A stretch of 64,000 bases of DNA from DASVBE01 sp963770375 (GTDB lineage Bacteria > Actinomycetota > Actinomycetes > Streptosporangiales > Streptosporangiaceae), in the NCBI GenBank assembly GCA_963770375.1, contig CAVYPM010000016.1:202758-266757 (forward strand). The letters run 5' to 3'. The translations under genes and the position numbers were made by a program. Of the stretch, positions 42,967-52,465 are shown piece after piece. Every line of letters begins with the position of its first letter. Within the stretch, counting starts at the first letter, position 1. The notes beneath the pieces were generated by a model that worked only from the letters and a program-made list of their open reading frames with translations, was not told where the DNA came from and did not search any database.

Positions 42967-44025
42967 CTATCCGCCGGCCGGGGGCGGCCCGGTGGAGCCG
43001 CGGACGACCAGCTCGGGGGCCAGGTACAGGGTGCGCACCGGGCGCTCGTCCCCGCCCAGCCGCTCCAGCAGCAGCTGGGCGGCCTCGGTGCCGACCTGGT
43101 AGTGCGGGAACGCGATGGTGGACAGCGGCGGCCGGAGCCGGTCGATGAACGGCATGTCGTTGAAGCCGATCACGGACACCTCCTCCGGGCAGCGCAGCCC
43201 GGCCTCCTCCAGCGCCTTGTAGCAGCCGATGGCGAGCATGTCGTTGGCCGCGGCGATGGCCGTGCAGGCCGGCCCGGCCGCCCCGGCTCCCTGGCCGCCG
43301 GCCTGGCCGAGCAGCTCGCGGGTGCACCGGTAGCCCTCCTCGATGGAGAACGCGGCCGAGTGGGTGATCAGCGCCGGGTCCGCGGGCAGCCCGGCGGCCT
43401 GGATGGCCGCCTGGAAGCCGTGCAGCCGGTCCCGGCCGGTGGAGGTGTCCTGCGGGCCGGCCACGCAGGCGATCCGGCGGTGCCCGAGCCCGGCCAGGTG
43501 GCCGACCGCCAGCCGGATCCCGCGCTCGTTGTCGACCGACACCGAAGGGAAGCTGAACTCGTCGGACAGCCGGTTGACCAGCACCACCAGCAGGCCGGCC
43601 TGCGCCGCCGCGGCCAGCACCCGGTTGTGCACCGTGGCGGTGGCCAGCACGAAGCCGTCCACGTGCCGGGCCCGCATCAGCTCGAAGACCATCTGCTCGC
43701 GGTCGTCGTCGGAGTCGGTGTTGCCGATCAGCGCGACGTACCCGTCGGCGGCCAGCCGGTCCTCCAGGCCGCGGACGATCGGCGGGAACAGCGGGTTCGT
43801 CAGGTCCGGGATGAGCACGCCGATGGTGTGCGACCGGCGGGTGCGCAGCGACCGGGCCACGGTGTTCGGGCGGTAGCCGAGCGCGGCCGCGGCGGACAGC
43901 ACCCGGCCCGCGGTCTCCTCGCTGACCAGCATCCGGGTGGCCGGGTTCAGCGCCCGCGAGGCGGTGGCCGGGTGCACGCCGGACCGCCGGGCGACATCCC
44001 GCAAGGTCACCGGCAGCTCAGCCAT
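42967..44025 (-). CDS. LacI-family transcriptional regulator
   Basis: 352 residues. The DNA-binding head PVTLRDVARRSGVHPATASRAL and hinge YRPNTVARSLRTRRSHTIG are complete, and the effector domain ends with SVIGFNDMPFIDRLRPPLST. It is distinct from the 2.4-kb regulator (recognition helix HPATASRAL versus SIASVSRVL). Probably controls the neighbouring hydrolase and the divergent Liv operon through CAATCG-type sites. Confidence 0.93.
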   Translation of the reverse strand: MAELPVTLRDVARRSGVHPATASRALNPATRMLVSEETAGRVLSAAAALGYRPNTVARSLRTRRSHTIGVLIPDLTNPLFPPIVRGLEDRLAADGYVALIGNTDSDDDREQMVFELMRARHVDGFVLATATVHNRVLAAAAQAGLLVVLVNRLSDEFSFPSVSVDNERGIRLAVGHLAGLGHRRIACVAGPQDTSTGRDRLHGFQAAIQAAGLPADPALITHSAAFSIEEGYRCTRELLGQAGGQGAGAAGPACTAIAAANDMLAIGCYKALEEAGLRCPEEVSVIGFNDMPFIDRLRPPLSTIAFPHYQVGTEAAQLLLERLGGDERPVRTLYLAPELVVRGSTGPPPAGG

Positions 44026-44255
44026 CGGCAGTCACGCTCCGATCTGGCCATTCCGGCCATGAGCATGGTAACCGGACGTAGCCGGCAGCCCCCAGCACAT
44101 GATCTTCCCGCTCGGTGTATCTGGAGGCTTGCGCGCCGCACTTTCCCAGTACAGAGTGGGTCAGGGGGTAGGCGAGGGCCACATGGGCAACGGGGCCACT
44201 GCGCTGCCGTCGCTATCCGCGGACGGCGGCACCGCTCCGCCAACGGCCCGCCGGG

Positions 44256-44957
44256 TCAGCCGTCCAGGGCGTCCGCGAGGGCGTTCAGGTCGCTGGCCAC
44301 GATCAGGCCGTCCAGATCGGACGGCGGCTGCTCGGGGCCGGGGCCCGGCCCCCACTCCAGCGGCCGGGCGACGAACACCGGGCGCAGCCCGAGCGCGGCG
44401 GCCGCACGCAGGTCACCCTCGTGGGCGGCGACCATGGCAGCCTGTTCCGGCGGGCAGCCGAGCAGCCGCAACGCGGTCAGGTACACCTCGGGCGCGGGCT
44501 TGTAGCTGGCCGCGAGCTGCGCGGACAGCAGCACGTCGAACCGCAGCCCGGCGAACTTCACCAGGTTCGCGAGCAGCGCCAGGTGGCCGTTGGACAGGGT
44601 CGCGGTGAGGTGCCGGCGGCGCAGCGCCTCCAGGCCCGCGGCGCTGTCCGGCCAGGCCCGCAGCCGGTGCCAGCCGCGGACCAGCCCGTCCCGCTCGTCC
44701 CTGGGCAGGTCGATGCGGTGCCCGGCGAGCACCATGTCCAGCGTCCTGGCGTGCAGGCCGTCCAGGTCCTGCCAGGCGGCGCCGCCGATGACCTGGTTCA
44801 GCGCGGGCTGGTAGGCGCGGCGCCAGTCGTCGACCACGTCGGCCCAGGGGGCCTGCACACCGGCCCGCGCCCCGGCCGCGGTGGCCGCCTCGATCAGCGG
44901 GGACCGCCAGTCCACAACCGTGCCGAACACGTCGAACAGCAGCACCCGCGGCGTCAC
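44256..44957 (-). CDS. HAD-superfamily hydrolase, haloacid dehalogenase type II-like
   Basis: 233 residues. Nucleophile Asp in LLFDVFGTVVDW, motif II in ATLSNGH, Lys in ASYKPAPEVY and motif IV region AAHEGDLRAAAALGLR. Type II haloacid dehalogenases and phosphatases share this pattern; substrate unproven. GTG 44957 starts directly at the first strand. Divergent from the TetR gene by 100 bp. Confidence 0.9.
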   Translation of the reverse strand: MTPRVLLFDVFGTVVDWRSPLIEAATAAGARAGVQAPWADVVDDWRRAYQPALNQVIGGAAWQDLDGLHARTLDMVLAGHRIDLPRDERDGLVRGWHRLRAWPDSAAGLEALRRRHLTATLSNGHLALLANLVKFAGLRFDVLLSAQLAASYKPAPEVYLTALRLLGCPPEQAAMVAAHEGDLRAAAALGLRPVFVARPLEWGPGPGPEQPPSDLDGLIVASDLNALADALDG

Positions 44958-45057
44958 GCGGTCAGTATCGCAGGCCGGGCCGGGAGCGGACCGCGCCCGG
45001 CCCGGCCCGGATTCCGGCCGGTATGGAAATATGAGCGGCAGGTTGCTTTGGCCGGCT

Positions 45058-45729
45058 ATGGGGGTCAGCGTGAATTTGCCAGCAGCCGCGGGGGCGGCGC
45101 CTGCCGCTCCGCGGATGCGTCCGACTGAGGACCAGATGCTGGATGCGGCCTGCGCGGTGTTCGCCGCGCAGGGTTTCGCCAACACGACCATGGAGGCGAT
45201 CGCGTCCCGCGCGGGCACCACCAAGCCGACCCTGTACGCCCGGTTCGGGGCCAAGGACCAGCTGTTCGCCCGGGCCGTGCGGCGCGAGCACGAGCTGCTG
45301 AACTCGTGGATCGCCAAGGAGTACGCGGCCGGCCCGGACGAGCCGTTCCGGCAGCGGCTGCACCGCTGGGTCGCGGTGTACTTCGACTTCGTCCGGGAGC
45401 GCCCGGACGGGTTCCGGCTGACCTTCGAGGGCGAGCGGCACACCGACGCGGCGGCCGCGATCGAGCAGGCCACCCGCGAGCGGATCGACCGGATCGCCGT
45501 GCTGGTCGCCCGGGTGTCCGGGCGGCCGGCCGGGGCCGGGCCGCGGGTGGTCGCCGCGGCCCTCGTCGGCATGCTGCGCTGGTGCGCGCACGAGGCGATC
45601 ACCGACCCGGCGCTGGGCCTGGACCGGATCGCGGTGCTGGCCGAGCGCATGGTCTACGCGATGATGCGGGACCTGGACGTGGCCACCATGGACCAGATCA
45701 CCGCCGCCAGCATCGCCAGCCAGTCATAG
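45058..45729 (+). CDS. TetR-family transcriptional regulator
   Basis: 223 residues. Helix-turn-helix at about residues 25-70 (MLDAACAVFAAQGFANTTMEAIA, KPTLYARFGAKDQLF). The C-terminal domain is of TetR_C type. ATG 45058 is probable; GTG 45070 is close. It is next to an acyl-CoA catabolic cluster on the other strand and may control it, perhaps through the TACCGG palindrome near 52470. Its own divergent partner is a HAD hydrolase. Confidence 0.9.
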   Translation: MGVSVNLPAAAGAAPAAPRMRPTEDQMLDAACAVFAAQGFANTTMEAIASRAGTTKPTLYARFGAKDQLFARAVRREHELLNSWIAKEYAAGPDEPFRQRLHRWVAVYFDFVRERPDGFRLTFEGERHTDAAAAIEQATRERIDRIAVLVARVSGRPAGAGPRVVAAALVGMLRWCAHEAITDPALGLDRIAVLAERMVYAMMRDLDVATMDQITAASIASQS

Positions 45730-45785
45730 GCCGATAGACGGGCCGGCCGGGCCGCCCGGGGGCAGCGCAGGCCGGCCGGACGCGC

Positions 45786-47163
45786 TTACTTGCCGACCCA
45801 GACCGACTTGATGTTGCAGAACTCCCGGATGCCCTGGGACGCCAGCTCCCGGCCGAACCCGGAGGTCTTGATCCCGCCGAACGGCAGCTGCGGGTACGAG
45901 GTGACGTTGCCGTTGATGAACACCATGCCGGCGGCCAGGTCCGCGGCGAAGCGGGCCCGCTCCCCCTCGTCCTCGGTCCACGCGTTGGCGCCGAGCCCGA
46001 ACACGGTGATGTTCGCCAGCTCGATGGCCGCGTCGATGTCCGGAACCCGGTAGATCGTGGCGACCGGGCCGAACACCTCCTCCAGGTGCACCCGCATGTC
46101 CCCGGTGATCCCGGCCAGCACGGTCGGCGGGTAGTAGTAGCCGGGCCCGCCGCTGGCGGCGCCGCCGCAGAGCACCCGGGCACCCTTGGCCACCGCGTCG
46201 GCGACCAGCTCCTCGACGTCCTCGAGCTGCTGCGCGTTGGCCAGCGGCCCGATGTCGGTGGCCTCGTCCATCGGGTCGCCGACCTTCTTGGCCGCCATCT
46301 CGGCCACGAACAGCCGCTCGAACTCCTCGTACACCGCCTCGTGCACGATGAACCGCTTGGCCGCGATGCACGACTGGCCGTTGTTGATGCACCGGGCCAC
46401 CGCGGCGACCCTGGCCGCCTCGGGCAGCTTCGCGGACGGCATGACGACAAACGGGTCGCTGCCGCCGAGCTCGAGCACGACCTTCTTGATCTCGCTGCCG
46501 GCGATCGAGCCGACCGACTGGCCGGCCGGGGTCGACCCGGTCAGCGTGGCCGCGGTGATCCGCGGGTCGCGCAGGATCGCCTCGACCCGGCGGGAGCCGA
46601 CCAGCAGGGTCTGGAACGCGCCCTCGGGGAAGCCGGCCCGGGTGAACAGGTCCTGCATGAACAGGGCGGTCTGCGGCACGTTCGAGGCGTGCTTGAGCAG
46701 CCCGACGTTGCCCGCCATCAGGGCCGGCGCGGCGAACCGCATGGCCTGCCAGAGCGGGAAGTTCCACGGCATGATGGCCAGCACCGGGCCGAGCGAGTCG
46801 TACCGCACCCAGGCGCCAGAGGCGCCTACCGCGGCCGCGTCGGCGGGCTCGTCGGCGAGGTAGCCCTCGGCGTGCTCGGCGTAGTACCGGCAGGTGCGTG
46901 GCGCACTTGGTCACCTCGGCGCGGGCGGCGACCAGGGTCTTGCCCATCTCGGTGACCATCATCGTGGCGATCTGCTCGTTCTCGTCGTCGAGGATGTCCG
47001 CCGCGCGCCGCATCCAGGCCGCCCGGTCGGCGAAGCTGGTCAGCCGGTAGCTGGCGTGCGCGGCGGCCGCGGTAGCCAGGCACCGCTGCACTTCCGCCTC
47101 GCTGAGCTCGTCGTAGGTCTTGAGGGTCTCCCCGGTGGCCGGGTTGATGGTCGCGATAGCCAC
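45786..47163 (-). CDS. NAD(P)-dependent succinate-semialdehyde-type aldehyde dehydrogenase (frameshifted)
   Basis: About 458 residues after repair. N-terminus TINPATGETLKTYDELSEAEV; MPWNFPLWQAMRFAAPALMAGN; catalytic Glu in LELGGSDPFVV and Cys in NNGQSCIAAKRF. This is close to GabD/SSADH enzymes of actinobacteria. An extra base near 46897 (CACCTGC) shifts the frame after EVTKCATH, and the expected CRYYAEHAEGYLADEPAD continues in the next frame. GTG 47163 is chosen for the GAGG site. Confidence 0.9.
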
Positions 47164-47285
47164 GTGTCCTCTTCTCACTGCTGGTCACTGCACAGCGGTA
47201 CAGGACCGAAACTACGCCCCGGCCGGCCCTGTCCGGAACCCACCCCGCCAGGCCAGGCGGCCCGGCTCAGGCACCAGGGCCTGCC

Positions 47286-48065
47286 CTACGCGAGCAGGTC
47301 CTCGACGTAACGCTGGATCTTGTTCATGCCGGCCAGCCACTGATCCGGGTCCGCGGCCCGGCCCGCGTACATGGCGGCCACCTCGGGATGCGGCAGGATC
47401 ATGAACCGGCCGTCGGCCATGGCCTTGATCACCGCGTCGGCGACCGCCTCGGGCTGGATCACCGAGTCGCCGAGGATCGCCTCGGCGGCCGGGTCGGAGC
47501 CGTCCAGCATCCCGGTGCGCACCCCCTGCGGGCAGATCGCCTGCACGGTCAGCCCGCGGTGCCGGTAGGTGAACGACAGCCACTCGGCGAAGCTCAGCGC
47601 GGCGTGCTTGGTCGCCGAGTACGACGCGGTGCCGGGCATGGCCAGCAGCCCGGCCGCGGACACCGTGCAGATCAGGTGGCCGCTCCCGCGGTCGAGCCAC
47701 CCGGGCAGCAGCAGCCGGGCGGCGCGGACGTGCGCCATCACGTTGACCTGCCAGGAGTCCTCCCAGTCGGCGTCGGACGCCTCCGGGCCGCCGCCCCGGA
47801 CGATGCCCGCGTTGGCGCAGTACACGTCGATGTCGCCGAGCGCGGCGCGGGACCGGTCGAGCAGCGACGCCACGCCGGCCGGGGACGCGCAGTCGCCGGG
47901 CACCGCGGTCGCGCCGCAGGAGGCGGCCACCGTCTCGGCCGCCTCCGCGTTCACGTCGTTGACCACGACCTGGGCGCCCTCGACCGCGAACCGGCGGGCC
48001 AGCGCGGCGCCGATGCCGCTGCCCGCGCCGGTGACGACGACCCGCGCGCCGCTGGCGGACTTCAC
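47286..48065 (-). CDS. Short-chain dehydrogenase/reductase
   Basis: 259 residues from GTG 48065 (GTGA overlap with the upstream gene). Cofactor motif TGAGSGIG, ND after strand 2 region, NAGI, and catalytic Ser (CTVSAAG) and YSATK. It oxidises or reduces a hydroxyl or keto group, probably at the beta-hydroxyacyl or alcohol stage of the same pathway as the acyl-CoA dehydrogenases. Confidence 0.92.
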   Translation of the reverse strand: MKSASGARVVVTGAGSGIGAALARRFAVEGAQVVVNDVNAEAAETVAASCGATAVPGDCASPAGVASLLDRSRAALGDIDVYCANAGIVRGGGPEASDADWEDSWQVNVMAHVRAARLLLPGWLDRGSGHLICTVSAAGLLAMPGTASYSATKHAALSFAEWLSFTYRHRGLTVQAICPQGVRTGMLDGSDPAAEAILGDSVIQPEAVADAVIKAMADGRFMILPHPEVAAMYAGRAADPDQWLAGMNKIQRYVEDLLA

Positions 48066-49234
48066 GCCTGGCCCGCCGGGGGCAGGCCGGCCAGTGCGGC
48101 CAGGGTGGCCCGGTGCCGGTCCGCGGTGCCGTACCCGGCGGCGCTGCTCTTGGCCCGCTTCAGGTACAGGTGCGCGGGATGCTCCCAGGTGAACCCGATA
48201 CCGCCGTGCAGCTGGATGCATTCCTGCGCGGCCTTCAGCGCGATGTCGCTGCACGCCGCCTTGGCCAGGGCCACCGCCACCGGCAGGTCGGGGTCGCCGT
48301 CGGCCAGGCAGGCGGCCGCGTACCTGGCCGCCGCGCGGGCCTGGGTGACGCCCGTCCACAGGTCGGCCAGCCGGTGCTTGAGGGCCTGGAACGAGCCGAC
48401 CGGGCGGGCGAACTGCTTGCGCTCCTTGACGTAGGCCACGGTCATCTCCAGGCACCGCTCGGCCAGGCCGAGCTGCTCGGAGGCGAGCAGCACCGCGCCG
48501 GCCACCAGGCCCGCACGGACCGCCGCGGCGGCCGCGTCGCCCGCCGCGATCCGCCGGCCCGGCGCCCCGTCCAGGGTCAGGTCGGCCAGCTGCCGGGTCA
48601 TGTCCAGGGACACCGCCGGGGTCAGGGTCACCCCCTCGGCGCCGGCGGGCACCGCGTACAGCGCGGCGGGCACGCCGTCCGCGGGGACCAGCAGCACGGT
48701 CGCGGGCAGCGCGTCGATCAGCGTGGTCACCGTGCCGGTGAGCCGCTGCACGCCGGGCGGGTCACCATCACGCAGGGCGCCCACGGCCACGGTGGGCGCG
48801 GGCACCGCGAAGGACGCGGCCGGGAACGGCACGGCCAGCGCTGCGGTGACCTCGCCGGCGGCCAGGCCGGCCAGCAGGCCGGCGTCCCCGGCGGCCAGCG
48901 CGGCCGCGGTAGCGGTGACCGCGCTGCCCAGGAACGGCACCGGCGCGGTGTGCCGGCCGGTTTCCTCGGCCACCACGGCCGCTTCCCGCCAGCTCGCCCC
49001 GGCGCCGCCGTGCTCCTCGCCGATGACCAGGCCGGCGCAGCCCAGGTCGGCGGCCAGCGCCCGCCACAGACCGGTGTCGTAGGTGTCCGCGGTCTCGGTC
49101 CTGGCCAGCACGTCCGGCCAGGCCGCCCGGTCGCCGAGCAGCCCGCGCACGGTGGCCCGCAGCTCGTTCTCGGTCTCGGAGTACAGCAGGCCAGGAAGCC
49201 CGGAGCGGCTCGTGGACTCGGTGGTCGCGGTCAC
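48062..49234 (-). CDS. Acyl-CoA dehydrogenase-family subunit lacking the usual catalytic Glu
   Basis: 390 residues. FAD-binding and helical core are recognisable (YVKERKQFARPVGSFQALKHRL, IQLHGGIGFTWEHPAHLYLKRA), but where most enzymes have the YEGT(S/N)xI catalytic segment it reads AAGYGTADRHR, without Glu. In mycobacterial steroid degradation such subunits pair with a complete one in alpha2beta2 acyl-CoA dehydrogenases. Its neighbour, overlapping by 4 nt, is complete, so the two probably form such a heteromer. Confidence 0.88.
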   Translation of the reverse strand: MTATTESTSRSGLPGLLYSETENELRATVRGLLGDRAAWPDVLARTETADTYDTGLWRALAADLGCAGLVIGEEHGGAGASWREAAVVAEETGRHTAPVPFLGSAVTATAAALAAGDAGLLAGLAAGEVTAALAVPFPAASFAVPAPTVAVGALRDGDPPGVQRLTGTVTTLIDALPATVLLVPADGVPAALYAVPAGAEGVTLTPAVSLDMTRQLADLTLDGAPGRRIAAGDAAAAAVRAGLVAGAVLLASEQLGLAERCLEMTVAYVKERKQFARPVGSFQALKHRLADLWTGVTQARAAARYAAACLADGDPDLPVAVALAKAACSDIALKAAQECIQLHGGIGFTWEHPAHLYLKRAKSSAAGYGTADRHRATLAALAGLPPAGQA

Positions 49235-50430
49235 CGTGGCAGGTCCTTCCAGGGCACGTTCTTATCCACCCGGATCTCCGGCGGCAGCCCGAGGACCCGC
49301 TCGGCGATGATGTTGCGCAGGATCTCCGAGGTGCCGCCCTCGATCGAGTTGCCCTTGCAGCGCAGGAACCGGTAGCCGGTGCCGCGGTCGAGGAAGCTGA
49401 CCCGCTCCGGGCGGCGCATGGTCCAGTCGTCGTAGCGGAGCCCGTCCTCGCCGGCCAGCTCCACCTCGAACTCGGAGATCTCCTGGTTGAGCCGGGCGAA
49501 CACGAGCTTGGCCGCGGACCCCTCGGGACCGGGCTGGCCCGCGGCCAGCGACTGCCGGAGCCGCTCGCCGGCCAGCCGGGCGACCTCGGCGTCCGCCCAC
49601 AGCCGCAGCAGCCGGTCGTGCAGCCCGGGGGTGCGCTGCCCGGGCTGGTCCCGCCAGGCCCTGGCGGCCAGGCCGATCAGGCCGCCCTCACGGGGCAGCG
49701 CGCCGCCGCCGATGGACACCCGCTCGTTCATCAGCGTCGCGGTGGACACCTGCCAGCCCTGGCCGACCTCGCCCAGCCGCTGGCCGTCGGGGATCTGCAC
49801 GTCGGTGAGGAACACCTCGTTGAACTCGGCCTCGCCGGTGGCCTGGCGCAGCGGCCGGACCTCGACCCCGGGGCCGGTCATGTCGCAGACGAAGTAGGTC
49901 AGCCCCTGGTGCTTGGGCAGCGACGGGTCGGTCCTGGTCACCAGCAGCGCCCACCGGGCCAGATGGGCCGAGGAGGTCCACACCTTCTGCCCGTTGACCG
50001 TCCACACGTCGCCGTCCCGCACCGCGCGGGTGGACAGGTTGGCCAGGTCCGAGCCGGCGCCCGGCTCGGAGAACAGCTGGCACCAGATCTCCTCGCCGGT
50101 CCACAGCGGCCGCAGCCAGCGCTGCTGCTGCTCGGGGGTGCCGAAGGCGAGCACGGTGGGCGCGGCCATGCCGAGCCCGATGCCGTTCCGCTCGGGGTGG
50201 TTGCCGGGTGCGCCCGCCGCGGCGAACTGGGCGTCCACCGCGGTCTGCAGGCTCCGCGGCAGGCCCTGCCCGCCGAGCCCGGCCGGGTAGTGCACCCAGG
50301 CCAGGCCCGCGTCGAACCGGGCGCGGAGGAACTCCACCGGCTCGGTGGCCGCCGGGTCGCGGGACGCCAGGAACGCGGTGACCTGGTCGCGCAGGGCCGC
50401 GGCGGTGTCCTGGCCCGCGCTGGTCAGCAC
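49231..50430 (-). CDS. Acyl-CoA dehydrogenase (catalytic subunit)
   Basis: 399 residues from GTG 50430, overlapping the upstream SDR stop by 7 nt. FAD segment CQLFSEPGAGSDLANLSTRA and WTVNGQKVWTSSAH; catalytic Glu in NSIEGGTSEILRNIIAERVLGLP. Introduces an alpha-beta double bond in an acyl-CoA thioester. Pairs with the next gene product. Confidence 0.93.
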   Translation of the reverse strand: MLTSAGQDTAAALRDQVTAFLASRDPAATEPVEFLRARFDAGLAWVHYPAGLGGQGLPRSLQTAVDAQFAAAGAPGNHPERNGIGLGMAAPTVLAFGTPEQQQRWLRPLWTGEEIWCQLFSEPGAGSDLANLSTRAVRDGDVWTVNGQKVWTSSAHLARWALLVTRTDPSLPKHQGLTYFVCDMTGPGVEVRPLRQATGEAEFNEVFLTDVQIPDGQRLGEVGQGWQVSTATLMNERVSIGGGALPREGGLIGLAARAWRDQPGQRTPGLHDRLLRLWADAEVARLAGERLRQSLAAGQPGPEGSAAKLVFARLNQEISEFEVELAGEDGLRYDDWTMRRPERVSFLDRGTGYRFLRCKGNSIEGGTSEILRNIIAERVLGLPPEIRVDKNVPWKDLPR

Positions 50431-51185
50431 AGCGGCCCGCCGGCCACGTAGATGACCTGCCCGGACACGAACCCGGCGCCCTCGCTGGCCAGGAACGAGG
50501 CGACGTGCGCGACGTCCTCGGGGCGGCCGACCCGGCGCACCGGGATGCGCGCCGCGGCGGCCTGCTGGAAGTCGGCGAACTCCACGCCGACCCGGGCGGC
50601 GGTGGCGGCGGTCATGTCGGTGACGATGAACCCGGGCGCGATCGCGTTCGCGGTGACGCCGAACTGGCCGAGCTCGATGGCCAGGGTCTTGGTGAAGCCC
50701 TGCAGCCCGGCCTTGGCCGTGGAGTAGTTCGCCTGGCCGCGGTTGCCGAGGGCGGACGACGAGGACAGGCTGATGATCCGGCCGAACCTGGCGTCGACCA
50801 TGTGCTTCTGGCAGGCCCGGCTCATCAGGAACGCGCCCTTGAGGTGGACGCCCATGACCGTGTCCCAGTCGTCGTCGGTCATCTTGAACAGCATGTTGTC
50901 GCGGGTCACGCCGGCGTTGTTGACCAGAACCACGGGCGGCCCGAGCCGCTCGGCCACCGCTGCGACCGCGTCGGCGACCTGGCCGGCCTGGCTCACGTCG
51001 CAGCCGACGGCCAGCGCCTGGCCGCCCGCGCCGGTGATCGCGTCGACGGTGTCCTGGCAGTCGCCTTCCTTCAGGTCAAGTACGGCGACGGACAGGCCGT
51101 CGGCGGCGAGGCGCTTGGCGGTGGCCGCACCGATCCCCCGCGCGGCGCCGGTGACGACGGCGACCCGTGGTGCTTGGTCTGGCAT
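50424..51185 (-). CDS. FabG-like short-chain dehydrogenase/reductase (3-oxoacyl reductase type)
   Basis: 253 residues. TGAARGIG cofactor loop, NNAGVT, Ser in SLSSSSALGNRGQ, and Tyr/Lys in NYSTAKAG; C-terminus GQVIYVAGG. A beta-hydroxyacyl/3-oxoacyl step is likely in the acyl-CoA pathway context; de novo fatty-acid FabG is less likely at this location. Confidence 0.92.
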   Translation of the reverse strand: MPDQAPRVAVVTGAARGIGAATAKRLAADGLSVAVLDLKEGDCQDTVDAITGAGGQALAVGCDVSQAGQVADAVAAVAERLGPPVVLVNNAGVTRDNMLFKMTDDDWDTVMGVHLKGAFLMSRACQKHMVDARFGRIISLSSSSALGNRGQANYSTAKAGLQGFTKTLAIELGQFGVTANAIAPGFIVTDMTAATAARVGVEFADFQQAAAARIPVRRVGRPEDVAHVASFLASEGAGFVSGQVIYVAGGPLC

Positions 51186-51209
51186 GCGTTCCTCCTGCTG
51201 GCGGTACGG

Positions 51210-52433
51210 CTACTGGGCGTAGCGGCGGAGCTCGCGGCGGGCCAGCGAGCGCTTGTGCACCTCGTCGGGCCCGTCGGCGAAGCGGAGCGTGCGGGCACTG
51301 GCCCACAGGCCGGCCAGGGGCGTGTCCTGGCTGATCCCCATCGCGCCGTGGGCCTGGATGGCCTTGTCCAGCACCCACTCGGTCATCGCCGGCGTGACGA
51401 TCTTGATGGCCTGGATCTCCCGGTGCGCGCCCTTGTTCCCGACCGTGTCCATCAGCCAGGCGGTCTTCAGCACCAGCAGCCGGGCCTGCTCGATCCGGAC
51501 CCGGGCCTCGGCGATCCAGTCCTGGATGACGCCCTGCTCGGCCAGCGGCTTGCCGAACGCGACCCGGCCGGTAACCCGCTGGCACATCAGCGACAGGGCC
51601 CGCTCGCAGGCGCCGATCTGCCGCATGCAGTGGTGGATCCGGCCCGGCCCGAGCCGGGCCTGGGCGATGGCGAACCCCTCGCCCTCCCCGGAGATCAGGT
51701 TCTCCGCGGGCACCCGGACATCGGTGAACTGGATCTCGGCGTGCCCGCCGTGCGACCCGTCGGAGAAGCCGAACACCCGCATGCCGCGCTTGATGTCCAC
51801 CCCGGGGGTGTCCCTGGGCACCAGGATCATCGACTGCTGCCGGTGCCGCTCGGCGTCCGGCGCGGTCTTGCCCATCACGATGAGGATCTCGCAGCGCGGG
51901 TCCATCGCCCCGGACGACCACCACTTGCGGCCGTTGATCACGTACTCGTCGCCGTCGCGCTGGATCCTGGTGCCGATGTTGGTCGCGTCCGAGGAGGCCA
52001 CGTCCGGCTCGGTCATGCAGAACGCGGACCGGATCGTGCCGTCGAGCAGCGGCTTGAGCCAGCGCTCCTGCTGCTGCTCGTTGCCGAACTCGGCGAGCAG
52101 CTCCATGTTGCCGGTGTCCGGCGCGGCGCAGTTCAGCGCCTCGGGGGCGATCGCCGGGCTGTGCCCGGTGATCTCGGCCAGCGGCGCGTACTGCAGGTTG
52201 GACAGGCCGGCCCCGGCCGGGTGGTGGGCCAGGAACAGGTTCCACAGCCCCTGGCGGCGCGCCTGCGCCTTCAGCTCGTCGATCACCGCCGGGCGCTGCC
52301 AGATCCGGCCGTCCGCCTCGGCCTCGGCCAGCTGCGCGGCGAAGACCTTCTCGGCGGGGAACACGTGCTCGTCCATGAAGGCCTGGAGCTGTGCCCTGAG
52401 CTGCTCGGTCCGGTCGTCGTACGCGAAATCCAT
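51210..52433 (-). CDS. Acyl-CoA dehydrogenase, FadE/ACAD11-like
   Basis: 407 residues. FCMTEPDVASSDATNIGT and YVINGRKWWSSGAMDPRC bind FAD and acyl-CoA, RVAFGKPLAEQGVIQDWIA lies in the helical core, and the C-terminal RFADGPDEVHKRSLARREL is the version of the active-site region found in long-chain ACAD10/11-type enzymes. First gene of the catabolic operon; a TACCGGCCGGTA palindrome lies 33 bp upstream of the start. Confidence 0.93.
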   Translation of the reverse strand: MDFAYDDRTEQLRAQLQAFMDEHVFPAEKVFAAQLAEAEADGRIWQRPAVIDELKAQARRQGLWNLFLAHHPAGAGLSNLQYAPLAEITGHSPAIAPEALNCAAPDTGNMELLAEFGNEQQQERWLKPLLDGTIRSAFCMTEPDVASSDATNIGTRIQRDGDEYVINGRKWWSSGAMDPRCEILIVMGKTAPDAERHRQQSMILVPRDTPGVDIKRGMRVFGFSDGSHGGHAEIQFTDVRVPAENLISGEGEGFAIAQARLGPGRIHHCMRQIGACERALSLMCQRVTGRVAFGKPLAEQGVIQDWIAEARVRIEQARLLVLKTAWLMDTVGNKGAHREIQAIKIVTPAMTEWVLDKAIQAHGAMGISQDTPLAGLWASARTLRFADGPDEVHKRSLARRELRRYAQ

Positions 52434-52465
52434 GCGGCCTCCTGACGAGTCCGGTCAAGACTATC

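Noticed and set aside
42967..44025. Second LacI gene as paralogue regulating the GH3 locus
   Set aside because: The GH3 locus already has its own lacI with coupled operon and distinct operators; the recognition helices differ, and CAATCG-type sites lie next to the second regulator.
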